A stretch of 64,000 bases of DNA, taken from Acidobacteriota bacterium (GTDB taxonomy: Bacteria; Acidobacteriota; Holophagae; Holophagales; Holophagaceae). Shown piece after piece: positions 42,649 through 50,667 of this stretch. Position numbers and translations under genes: made by a program. The notes below the pieces were generated by a model that worked only from the letters and a program-made list of their open reading frames with translations, had not been told where the DNA came from and searched no databases. Position 1 is the first letter of the stretch. Each line of letters starts with the position of its first letter. The DNA lies in NCBI GenBank assembly GCA_016192145.1, contig JACPUT010000006.1, positions 186,001 through 250,000 of the forward strand, given 5' to 3'.

Positions 42649-43230
42649 TTAGTTGGCGGCGAGGGTCCCGAAGGTCAGGGTGATGTTCGCGATCGTGCCA
42701 TCCGACTGGAGCACTTGGGCTTTGGTCTGGGCCAGGGCCGCGGTGCCCGTGGGGGCGGCGGCCTTGAGGTCCACCGCGAAGCGGGCCAGGACGCCGTTGA
42801 GGGCCACGGAAGATCCGAGCCCCTTCTGTCCCAGGCCACCCACGAGGGCGTTGCCCGTGACCTTGCCCTTGAGGGCCAGGGGAGCGGTGCCGAGGGTGAG
42901 CACGGTGCCGTTCTGGATGAACTCCGCATCGCCGGTGGCGACCTTCGTCCAGGTGAGGCGGGTGGCATCGGCCGTGAGGCTGAAGGCCAGGCCCGCGCCA
43001 TTGGGGGCGCCGGAGCCGACCACGTCGAGGACGAGGTGGGTGGAGGTGCTCAGGCCCGCGTTCTTCTTCACCTGGTAGGTGCCGGTGCTGGGATCGGTGT
43101 AGGCCAGGGAGGTGGCCGCAGGGGGCGTCGGCGGGGTGGGGTTGCCGCCACCCCCGCCCCCGCCACAGGCGAGGGAGAGGACGAGGGCGGTGCCGGCGAA
43201 GAGTGCGGAAAGGGAGGTGCGTAGGGTCAT
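42649..43230 (-). CDS. Lipoprotein with cohesin-like domain
   Basis: A 193-residue protein. The N terminus (ALFAGTALVLSLACGGGGGG) is a lipoprotein signal with a Gly-run tether. The remainder (about 40-193) is a beta-rich domain: LAYTDPSTGTYQVKKNAG, THLVLDVVGSG, AGLAFSLTADATRLTWTKV, and near the end GVLARFAVDLKAAAP and ANITLTFGTL. The order and the 'FSL..D...L.W..V..G' pattern recall type I cohesin-like folds. It is the second gene after a secreted protein that ends in a dockerin-like repeat pair, 14 bases apart. A cell-surface cohesin-dockerin pair is therefore plausible, but the fold call is from pattern only. Confidence 0.6.
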   Translation of the reverse strand: MTLRTSLSALFAGTALVLSLACGGGGGGGNPTPPTPPAATSLAYTDPSTGTYQVKKNAGLSTSTHLVLDVVGSGAPNGAGLAFSLTADATRLTWTKVATGDAEFIQNGTVLTLGTAPLALKGKVTGNALVGGLGQKGLGSSVALNGVLARFAVDLKAAAPTGTAALAQTKAQVLQSDGTIANITLTFGTLAAN

Positions 43231-43244
43231 GGGTGGATCCTTCC

Positions 43245-46200
43245 TCAGAGAGCGTTCAACAGAAGGGTGAGGTCGGCATCGTTGATCTGACCGTCGGAAT
43301 TGAAGTCGGCCTTGGAGAGGTCGGCGGGGGTGGTGCTGCTGAAGAGTTTTAGGAACTCAAGCAGGTCATAGACGTCCGTGGCGGCATCCCCATTGATGTT
43401 GAGGCTGGGGCCGGCGTTCACGAAGGGCTTGATGGAGAGCACACCGCATTGGAATGAGCCCGTATCCCCGGCGCCCAGATCCTGGAAGCGCACCTTCCAG
43501 GTTCCGTTGGCCGTCTTGCCATTGAAGGCGGAGAGGGGGCTGGAGGGCTTGAAGGTGCCGACCAGGGGCAGGTTGGCCGTGGTCTGGGTCTGGATGGTGG
43601 CGGTGCCGGCATCCGCGAACACGGTATAGGTGCCGCAGCTGGTGCCGAAGGCGGGGGTGGAACCGTCCGTCTTGCCGATGTTGCCGCCGTTGATCAGGCG
43701 GGCCAGAGTCACGGTGCTGTTATCGGGGGCCACCAAGGTGACATCCAGATCGCCCACCCAGGTGTGGGTGAGGTAGAGGGAGAAGGTAACTTCGCCCACG
43801 TTGCCGGTGATGCCGCTGACGACGAAGGGAACCTCGACGGCAGCCGCAGGGCTGTCGGGAATGAAGGTGACGGTGGTGCTGTTGGTCGTTGTGGCGGTAC
43901 CCAGGCCCATGACGGTCAGGGTGGCGGCGTTGGAGGCCACCATCCCGGCCTTGCCCGTTACTTCGCAGACGAAGCTGGCACCGGTGTCGGCGAGCGCGAG
44001 GGTCGGAGTGGTGTAGGAGGCGGCCGTGGCGCCGGGGATGGCCGTGCCGTTCTTCTTCCACTGGTACGTGAGCGGGCCGGTACCGGTGGCGCCCACGGTG
44101 AAGGTGGCGGTCTGTCCGATGGCGGCCGTCACATTGGAAGGCTGCGTGGGGAAGGTTACCGGGGTGGGGGTGGCGATTACGATGTTGGCCACGGCCATCT
44201 GGGCAGGCACCGCGACGTTGGTGGCAGTCACGGTGTAGGCCCCGGGGGTGGCGCCGGTGGTATTCAAAACGCCCGTGCTGGGGTTGATGGTGGCGCCAGT
44301 GACCGTGGAGGTGTAGGTCACCGTGCCACCGCCATTCACCGTACCGGCGAAGGTGGCGGTATCGCCCACGTAGAGAAGGGCCGAGTTAGGGGTGATGTTG
44401 ACGGTGCCAGCCACGGGGACGTTGGCCATTTCCCAGACACCACGGCCCCAGGTGGAGACGCGGATGAAGGAACTGTCGGGGGCGACGTAGATATCGCTCA
44501 CGCGTCCCTGGGGGAGGCCCGTGCCGAAGAGGGTCCAGCTCGTCCCGCCGGTGGTTGTGCGGTACACGCCCAACCAGGTGGCGGCGTAAACGGTGTTCCC
44601 CGTTCCATCCCCGAGGTCGACGGCCAGCTTGGTCACGGGGACATCCGGCAGGCCGCTGTCGGCGCGGGTCCAGGTAGTGCCTCCGTCACCGCTGCGGGTG
44701 ACGTGGGAGGCCCCGGCCGTGGTCGTTTCGGAGCAGACATAGAGGATCTTGTCCGTGGCCCAGGCGGCATTCGCATTGAATCCGTACCAGCCGGCGGAGA
44801 GGCCGTTGCTCCCGTTGCTGCCCAGGAAGGGGTCAGTCCAGGTCTGGCCGCCGTTGGTGGTGATGGGCAGGTAGCCACCGGCCCCGGCCACGGCGATTCG
44901 ACCGAGATCGGAGGGATGGACGCCGATGCCGTGGGAGACGGCACGCACGCCGTGACCCGCCCCGATGCCGCCGGTGCCGGCGGTGCCGATGGTGACCCAG
45001 CCCGTGGCGTTGCTCTGGTAGATCTTGCCGACGGCGGTGGTGGAGTAGGTGAAGAAGGCGGTTCCGCTGGGATCGGCCTGTTCAGTGGGCGTGATGATGG
45101 GGGTGACGAAGTTGAAATTGGCGCTCGTCCGGGCCGGAAGGCCCGTCACGAAGGAGGACCAGTTGCTCTGCGTGACCGGGGGGTTCGTGGTGGAACGCTG
45201 GATGGCGTTGTAGACGTAGGAGGACATGCTGTAGCCGGAGCCGGGGGCCCAACCCACGCCGAAGCCGTCACCACCGCGGATCTGGTTGAAGGTGCTGTTG
45301 GGGGTGGGGCTGGTCACACGGGTGCGGGTGCCATTGTCCTGCAGGCCGATGAGCGCGCTGCCGGTGACCTTGGGGTTCACCGCCAGACCGTAGATCAGGT
45401 GGGTGGCGAGGCCCTTGTTCTTGGTGTCATCCCAAGTGGTGCCACCGTCGGTGCTCGTGAAGAGACCGCCATCAGTGCCGAAGAAGAGGCGATTGGTTCC
45501 ACCGGCGTTGCTGAAGGCGGCGGAGTGGAAGTCGGCGTGGATGTAGGGCTTGCCGCCCTGGGCCAGCCAGTCGCTGAGGATCGCCCAGGTGGCGCCGCCA
45601 TCGGTGGTCTTGGCGCCGGCGAGCTGGCCACCGAGGTAAACCGTGTTGCGGGTCGCGTCGCTGCCGTCCACGAGGATCATGTGGTTGTAGAAGGCCTGCC
45701 CGGCCATGAGGTCCATGTCCGTCTGGTCGCCCGTGGCGCCCGTGGGAGTCTTGCTCCCGATGTTCAGGGCCGTCCAGGCCTGGCCGCCATTGGTGCTGCG
45801 GAAGAGGTCCAGCTGGGCATTGCTGTTCGTATTCGCGGCGAAGCAGTAGACGATCGCGTCACCCGGGGCGCCGATGCCGAGCGTGGCGCGGCCGATGCCC
45901 GCGATGGGCGTGGTGATGGGGTTCCAGGTGGCGCCCAGATCCGTCGAGATGTAGAGTGCGCCGGCTCCACTCGTCACGGTGCTGGCGAGCCAGCCCACGG
46001 AGGTCTTCACGATCGTCCACACAGCCTTGCCGGCAAGGGTTGCGACAGGGGCGAAGGAGGTGCCGCCATTGGTGCTGCGGAAGAGGCCCGCGTTGGTGCC
46101 CACGAGGATGATGTCGTCGGCGTCCGTGGAACCCGCGCTGGTGTCCACCTGGAGGCTGTGGATCTTGGTGGCGCCGGTCAGGAAGACGGCGGAACCCCAG

Positions 46201-46865
46201 GTCCCGGCGTCATTGGTGGATTTGCAGACGAAGCCACCCACACCGCCATCGAAGGAATCGCCAGCGCCGTAGTAGAGGACCGAAGCCGTCCGCCCGAATG
46301 CAGCGCTGCCGCCGGCGGTGCTGCCGACGAAGTCGGTGGTGGGGGTCCACGTCGGCGTGGCGGTGGTGAAGTTCGTCGTCTTCCAGAGACCGCCACCGGC
46401 GTTGAGGAAGTAGACGGTGTTGGCATCGGTGGGGTGGGGCAGGATGGTGCGGGCGCGGCCGCTATCCACCTTCGTGAGCTGGATTCCGTTCTGCGTGAAG
46501 TCTGAGCTGGTGGGCCCCAGGTTCACCCAAGTTCCAGGCACCACGGCGGCGGGCAGTTCCCGGCCTTCACGGGGGAATAGGAACGGGTACTTGGCGCGTT
46601 CTTTGGCGGACTCGGAGACGAGTCGCTCGTAGAAATCCTGACCGAGCTCACCGCCCATGCGCTCCAGGAACCACTGGTGGCGAAGCCAGGCCTCATCGAT
46701 GACCTTCTCGTCGCCATTTCGCGTGAAGCGCTTGTAGTTCAGCTTGTAGGCCGCGGAGGGATCGGGTTGGGCCTGATGAGCCCCTTCCTGGGCCATGAGG
46801 CCGGGACCGGTGGCCAAGGCCAGGGCGAGCATGGACAGCCCCATGGGGCGGTGGGTGAAATTCAT
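43245..46865 (-). CDS. Secreted BNR/sortilin-like propeller protein with P-domain and dockerin
   Basis: A 1206-residue exported protein. A signal peptide (about 1-25, ALATGPGLMAQ) and a 100-residue helical pro-region come first. A large beta-propeller region follows (about 110-815) with many Asp-box/BNR motifs (STNGGTSF, STDLGATW, TTDGGATW, STDGGTTWD, SGDGGTTW). Next are a bacterial Ig-like segment (about 825-900), an Ig domain (about 905-990, TYQWKKNGTAIPG), a proprotein-convertase P-domain (about 1005-1148, THTWVGDLDVTLVAPD) and a dockerin-like pair of EF-hand loops (NGDAATDVYDLLEFL and DFNSDGQINDADL). The propellers resemble sortilin/xyloglucanase-type modules; enzymatic activity is unproven. 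It leads a two-gene operon. Confidence 0.82.
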   Translation of the reverse strand: MNFTHRPMGLSMLALALATGPGLMAQEGAHQAQPDPSAAYKLNYKRFTRNGDEKVIDEAWLRHQWFLERMGGELGQDFYERLVSESAKERAKYPFLFPREGRELPAAVVPGTWVNLGPTSSDFTQNGIQLTKVDSGRARTILPHPTDANTVYFLNAGGGLWKTTNFTTATPTWTPTTDFVGSTAGGSAAFGRTASVLYYGAGDSFDGGVGGFVCKSTNDAGTWGSAVFLTGATKIHSLQVDTSAGSTDADDIILVGTNAGLFRSTNGGTSFAPVATLAGKAVWTIVKTSVGWLASTVTSGAGALYISTDLGATWNPITTPIAGIGRATLGIGAPGDAIVYCFAANTNSNAQLDLFRSTNGGQAWTALNIGSKTPTGATGDQTDMDLMAGQAFYNHMILVDGSDATRNTVYLGGQLAGAKTTDGGATWAILSDWLAQGGKPYIHADFHSAAFSNAGGTNRLFFGTDGGLFTSTDGGTTWDDTKNKGLATHLIYGLAVNPKVTGSALIGLQDNGTRTRVTSPTPNSTFNQIRGGDGFGVGWAPGSGYSMSSYVYNAIQRSTTNPPVTQSNWSSFVTGLPARTSANFNFVTPIITPTEQADPSGTAFFTYSTTAVGKIYQSNATGWVTIGTAGTGGIGAGHGVRAVSHGIGVHPSDLGRIAVAGAGGYLPITTNGGQTWTDPFLGSNGSNGLSAGWYGFNANAAWATDKILYVCSETTTAGASHVTRSGDGGTTWTRADSGLPDVPVTKLAVDLGDGTGNTVYAATWLGVYRTTTGGTSWTLFGTGLPQGRVSDIYVAPDSSFIRVSTWGRGVWEMANVPVAGTVNITPNSALLYVGDTATFAGTVNGGGTVTYTSTVTGATINPSTGVLNTTGATPGAYTVTATNVAVPAQMAVANIVIATPTPVTFPTQPSNVTAAIGQTATFTVGATGTGPLTYQWKKNGTAIPGATAASYTTPTLALADTGASFVCEVTGKAGMVASNAATLTVMGLGTATTTNSTTVTFIPDSPAAAVEVPFVVSGITGNVGEVTFSLYLTHTWVGDLDVTLVAPDNSTVTLARLINGGNIGKTDGSTPAFGTSCGTYTVFADAGTATIQTQTTANLPLVGTFKPSSPLSAFNGKTANGTWKVRFQDLGAGDTGSFQCGVLSIKPFVNAGPSLNINGDAATDVYDLLEFLKLFSSTTPADLSKADFNSDGQINDADLTLLLNAL

Positions 46866-47083
46866 GAGGCACCTCAGAACCGTCTCATCGGTCGACTTGG
46901 GCCGGAGCGGGAGGGTAATTGTATTGGAAGTGTCACTGGGTGGACTCCTTACAATCCCTTCACAAACCTTGCCTTTGATCGCGAGGCTGGGCCTTCGGAG
47001 CAGGGTTCCAGGGGGGGCCGGCAGGGCACCCTTCGTTGACCCCCTTTCGGAAGCCCCGTAACCTCGAAGGTTTAGGCGTCCCC

Positions 47084-48829
47084 TTGATCGCGATCCGTCC
47101 CGAGAACCCCCTCATCGTCCAGTCGGACCGCACCTTGCTGCTCGAGGTGGCCCATCCGGACTTCGAGGTGGTTCGGGATGAATTGGCCCGGTTCGCGGAG
47201 CTGGTGAAGAGCCCCGAGCACATCCACACCTACCGGATCACCCCCTTGAGCCTGTGGAACGCCTCCGCCTCGGGCGTCACCTGCGCCGAGATGCTGGAGA
47301 CCCTGGACCGCTGGTCCAAGTACCCCGTGCCCCAGAACCTCCTCCAGGAAATCGAGGATCACGGCACCCGCTACGGCAAGCTCAAACTCGTGGCCCACGA
47401 GGATGGGCGCCTCGCCCTGGAGATGGACGACAAGACCCTCTTCTGGGAGATCAGCAACCAGAAGAGCCTCGCGGGCATGCTGGGCGAACCCTACCGGGAT
47501 GAAAAGGGCATCTACCTCCACACGGGCATGCGGGGCGAGGTGAAGCTGCAACTGATCCGCCTGGGCCACCCCGTGCAGGACATGGCCGGCTACAAACCCG
47601 GCGACCCCCTGGAGTTCTCCCTCCGGAGCATTCGCGCCAGCGGCAAGCCCTTCGGCCTGCGCCCCTACCAGCAGGCCGCCGCGGACGTCTTCCACGCGGG
47701 CGGTGGGCCCGATGGCGGCGCCGGCGTGCTCGTATTGCCCTGCGGGGCCGGCAAGACCGTCATCGGCATCGGCTGCATGGAGAAGCTCCAGACCCACACC
47801 CTCGTGCTCACCACCAACGGCACCGCCGTGAAGCAGTGGAAGCAGGAGGTGCTGGACAAGACGACGCTGACTGAGGACCAGGTGGGCCTCTACATGGGCG
47901 ACGTGAAGGAGATCAAGCCCGTCACCATCGCCACCTACCAGATCCTCACCTACCGCAAGGACAAGGGCGCCCCCTTCGAGCACTTCAAGATCTTCGAGGC
48001 GGCCAACTGGGGCCTCGTGATCTACGACGAGGTGCACATGCTCCCCGCCCCCATCTTCCGGGCCGTGGCGGAGCTGCAGGCCAAGCGGCGCCTGGGCCTC
48101 ACCGCCACCCTCGTGCGCGAGGACGGCAAGGAGGAGGACGTCTTCTCCCTCATCGGCCCCAAGCGCGTGGACGTGCCCTGGAAGATGCTCGAGAAGGAGG
48201 GTTTCATCGCCACGGCCCACTGCCTCGAGATCCGCGTGCCCCTGCCCACGGACGAGCGCATGGCCTACGCCGTGGCCGACCAGCGCCAGCGCTTCCGCCT
48301 CGCCTCCGAGAACTCCATGAAGCTGGCCGTGGTGGACGAGCTGCTGGCGGGCCACCCCGAGGATGGCATCCTCATCATCGGCCAGTACCTCGAGCAGCTC
48401 CGCATCCTCGGTGAGCGCTTGGGCGCGCCCGTCCTCACGGGGCAGACGCCGGAGAAGGAACGCGAGGAGCTCTTCCGCAAGTTCCGCGTCGGCGAGATCC
48501 GCATCCTCATCGTGAGCAAGGTGGCCAACTTCGCCATCGACCTGCCCGATGCCTCCGTCGCCATCCAGGTGAGCGGAACCTTCGGCAGCCGCCAGGAGGA
48601 AGCCCAGCGACTGGGCCGCGTCCTCCGCCCCAAGGGCGACCGCAACGTCAGCTATTTCTACAGCCTCATCAGCAAGGACAGCACCGAGCAGGAGTTCGCC
48701 CGCAACCGCCAGCTGTTCCTCACCGAGCAGGGCTACCGCTACCTCATCGAGAGCCGCCACTTCGAAAGCCATGGCGCCCTCAGCGAGCCCAAGGTGTGGC
48801 GGCAGCTGCTGGTGGAAACGGGAATGTAG
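47084..48829 (+). CDS. XPB/ERCC3-type DNA helicase
   Basis: A 581-residue superfamily 2 helicase. The N-terminal domain (about 1-190) resembles the bacterial XPB 'helicase_C_3' part. Helicase motifs are Walker A LPCGAGKTVIGIG, the DEVH box LVIYDEVHMLPAP, LTATLVREDGKEED (containing the XPB-specific RED motif), and motif VI QEEAQRLGRVLRP. In archaea and eukaryotes XPB acts in nucleotide-excision repair and promoter opening; the bacterial role is less clear. The start is taken as TTG 47084 because it gives the usual IAIRPENPLIVQSDRTLLLE; TTG 47036 is also open. The last 104 bases are duplicated downstream. Confidence 0.92.
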   Translation: MIAIRPENPLIVQSDRTLLLEVAHPDFEVVRDELARFAELVKSPEHIHTYRITPLSLWNASASGVTCAEMLETLDRWSKYPVPQNLLQEIEDHGTRYGKLKLVAHEDGRLALEMDDKTLFWEISNQKSLAGMLGEPYRDEKGIYLHTGMRGEVKLQLIRLGHPVQDMAGYKPGDPLEFSLRSIRASGKPFGLRPYQQAAADVFHAGGGPDGGAGVLVLPCGAGKTVIGIGCMEKLQTHTLVLTTNGTAVKQWKQEVLDKTTLTEDQVGLYMGDVKEIKPVTIATYQILTYRKDKGAPFEHFKIFEAANWGLVIYDEVHMLPAPIFRAVAELQAKRRLGLTATLVREDGKEEDVFSLIGPKRVDVPWKMLEKEGFIATAHCLEIRVPLPTDERMAYAVADQRQRFRLASENSMKLAVVDELLAGHPEDGILIIGQYLEQLRILGERLGAPVLTGQTPEKEREELFRKFRVGEIRILIVSKVANFAIDLPDASVAIQVSGTFGSRQEEAQRLGRVLRPKGDRNVSYFYSLISKDSTEQEFARNRQLFLTEQGYRYLIESRHFESHGALSEPKVWRQLLVETGM

Positions 48830-48867
48830 CCTCCCTGCTCGGGAGGAACGCTGACCACCCCCGGATC

Positions 48868-48888
48868 GCACCGTGCCCCGCACGGTGC
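48868..48888 (+). terminator. Perfect hairpin between the duplicated segments
   Basis: GCACCGTG (48868-48875), loop CCCCG, CACGGTGC (48881-48888). There is no T run. It lies 38 bases after the helicase stop. Confidence 0.45.
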
Positions 48889-48930
48889 TCCCGCTCCCGC
48901 CCTTCGGGCGATCGCGGACGGGGCCCCGTT

Positions 48931-49056
48931 CTCACCGAGCAGGGCTACCGCTACCTCATCGAGAGCCGCCACTTCGAAAGCCATGGCGCCCTCAGCGAGC
49001 CCAAGGTGTGGCGGCAGCTGCTGGCGGAAACCGGCGGGGCTTCGGCGCGCCCCTAG
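48931..49056 (+). pseudogene. Duplicated 3' fragment of the XPB helicase gene
   Basis: Bases 48931-49034 repeat 48719-48822 with only two differences (102 of 104). The copy reads in frame as the helicase C terminus (LTEQGYRYLIESRHFESHGA and onward), then diverges to ETGGASARP and a stop. It lacks a start, Walker motifs and everything upstream. It is a dead fragment, left by a tandem duplication or by recombination between two gene copies. It overlaps the stop of the antisense pgpA gene. Confidence 0.85.
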
Positions 49057-49607
49057 ATCCTTCCAAGCAGGGGCAGCAGCAGGGCGGTTCCCACGGCGGC
49101 GTAGATGCCGGCCACTACGTCGTCCATCACGATGCCTCGGCCCGTGGGGAGGGACTGGAGGTCGTGGATCACCCCGGGCTTCCATACATCGAAGAGGCGG
49201 AAGAGAAGGAAGGGCGCCAGGGCGCGGACATCGAGGAGGGGCATGGGTCCCTTGAAGGGCACCAGCAGCCACAGGGGGATCAATGCGATCCACATGCCCG
49301 CCCATTCGTCCGCGACGATGTAGGAGGGATCCTTGTCACCGGTCTCGGCGACGACCGCATCGGACGCCCGGATGGCGATCCAGGTCAGCCCCATGGCGGG
49401 GAGGATGCCGTACCAGAGCCAACCCTCGAGTGGGCCGCCGCCGGGGAGGCGGAACGTGGCCCGGCGGAGGGCCAACCAAGCGAGCGTGGCGGCCAGGCTC
49501 CCCCACGTCCCCGGCGCCGGCCTCAGATAGCCACTGCCGAAGCCCGTGGCCACCCACCATGCCCAGCGGGGGGCCTTGGGCCCCCGGGCTGCGTTGGCGT
49601 CGGCCAT
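49053..49607 (-). CDS. pgpA: Phosphatidylglycerophosphatase A
   Basis: A 184-residue membrane phosphatase that makes phosphatidylglycerol from its phosphate. The family signatures are clear: ATGFGSGYLRPAPGTWGSLA near the N terminus, DPSYIVADEWAGMWIAL in the middle, FRLFDVWKPGVI and GRGIVMDDVVAGIYAA near the end. Four hydrophobic segments fit a polytopic protein. Its start overlaps the stop of the upstream secreted-protein gene. Confidence 0.95.
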   Translation of the reverse strand: MADANAARGPKAPRWAWWVATGFGSGYLRPAPGTWGSLAATLAWLALRRATFRLPGGGPLEGWLWYGILPAMGLTWIAIRASDAVVAETGDKDPSYIVADEWAGMWIALIPLWLLVPFKGPMPLLDVRALAPFLLFRLFDVWKPGVIHDLQSLPTGRGIVMDDVVAGIYAAVGTALLLPLLGRI

Positions 49608-50080
49608 CAGTTCTGGTCCTCACCCGGCTGGGGGCGGCCCGCGGGGATCAGCTGCTCGCTGAGGGGCGCCACCGCGTAGCCCATGCGGCGGGTGCCGACC
49701 CACACCTCCACCACGAGTCGCTCTTCGGCCTTGGGGGCTCCGGGCCATTCGCCCTGAATGCTCCACGTGTGCTTGGCGGACTCCGTGACTTTCACGTCGA
49801 GCCGGCCCCGGCCGCCGCGCACGAAGCGCAGGTTGGCACCCCGCTCCAGGGCGGGCAGATCCGCGACGGCCATGCGCCATGCGCGCAGCTCGGCCTTGGC
49901 ACCGGCCTTGAGGCCTTCGGCGGCCACCTCCGCGTGCAGGCGCGCCGGAGGCAGGGCGCCCTTGGGCTCCACGCCGGCACCCCAGGTGACGGAGGCTCGG
50001 GTGATCTTCACGGGCACGGGCTTCCCCTTGGGAGCGGCCAGCATGGGCAGGGTGGCGAGGAGGAGGATGAGGGATCGCAT
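49607..50080 (-). CDS. Secreted hypothetical protein
   Basis: A 157-residue protein with an N-terminal signal peptide (MRSLILLLATLPMLAAPKGK). The rest alternates strand-like segments (VKITRASVTWGAGVEPKG, LRFVRGGRGRLDVKVTES, HTWSIQGEW, RLVVEVWVGTRRMGY) and looks like a small periplasmic beta-sandwich. I do not recognise the family. Its stop overlaps the pgpA start, so the two are coupled. Confidence 0.6.
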   Translation of the reverse strand: MRSLILLLATLPMLAAPKGKPVPVKITRASVTWGAGVEPKGALPPARLHAEVAAEGLKAGAKAELRAWRMAVADLPALERGANLRFVRGGRGRLDVKVTESAKHTWSIQGEWPGAPKAEERLVVEVWVGTRRMGYAVAPLSEQLIPAGRPQPGEDQN

Positions 50081-50106
50081 GACTGAATCCTACTCCTGAA
50101 CAGCCC

Positions 50107-50667
50107 TCAATCCAGGTTCAGTCGAAGGCCCAGCTGCAGGCTCAACTCCCAGCTCGGGGGCGGAGCGGGCGTGGCGGCGCGCTTCCATAGGGGGACGGCG
50201 AGCTGGATGCGGGTGAAGGGCACGAAGCGATCGTTGCCGCGGAGCAGATAGGCGGCATCCCAGGGGAAGAGGGGCACGAGGATGCCCCGGAATCCGAGAC
50301 CCGCCCGGGCCCAGGCTCGGCCGAAGGTGACGGATCCGCGTGGGCCCTCCAGGCGTTCGACTCTGGCTTCGAGGCCGAGGAGGGCGTGACCGTCGAAGCG
50401 TTCGCTCCACCAGGCTTGCTGGAGCCCAACTCCCAGCAGGTCGCGCTTCGTGGCATCCACCGTCAGGCGGGCGTAGCTGACGGTGAGCTGGGTGGGTAAG
50501 CGCCCCGGCTCGCCGAGGTCCCAGGCCAGCTGGAGGCCAGGGCCCGCGGCTTCGCGGCCGGAAGGTAGGGCGGGTCGCTGTTGGGCGAAGCTGGCACCGA
50601 TCTCGAGCCCCTGAGCCCGGGCGAGGGTGCCCATCACCAGCATCCCCAGAATGGTGAGCTTAGACAT
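50107..50667 (-). CDS. Probable outer-membrane protein, unknown
   Basis: A 186-residue protein with a signal peptide (LTILGMLVMGTLARAQG). It is beta-strand rich (LQLAWDLGEPGRL, LTVSYARLTV, VGLQQAWWSERFDGHALLGL, WARAGLGFRG) and ends LQLGLRLNLD, suggesting a small barrel. It overlaps the end of the ABC permease gene by eight bases, with GGAGG before the start, so it belongs to that operon. It may be the outer-membrane or scaffold component of the exporter, but this is inference only. Confidence 0.6.
   Translation of the reverse strand: MSKLTILGMLVMGTLARAQGLEIGASFAQQRPALPSGREAAGPGLQLAWDLGEPGRLPTQLTVSYARLTVDATKRDLLGVGLQQAWWSERFDGHALLGLEARVERLEGPRGSVTFGRAWARAGLGFRGILVPLFPWDAAYLLRGNDRFVPFTRIQLAVPLWKRAATPAPPPSWELSLQLGLRLNLD

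Noticed and set aside
43764-46505. A 913-codon open frame antisense to the propeller/dockerin gene
   Set aside because: Low-complexity Gly/Val/Glu product with no recognisable domain, while the opposite strand encodes clear BNR, Ig, P-domain and dockerin modules.
48739-49305. Minus-strand open frame across the XPB duplication
   Set aside because: Arg/Pro-rich shadow; the plus strand carries the helicase tail and its copy, and pgpA uses another frame.
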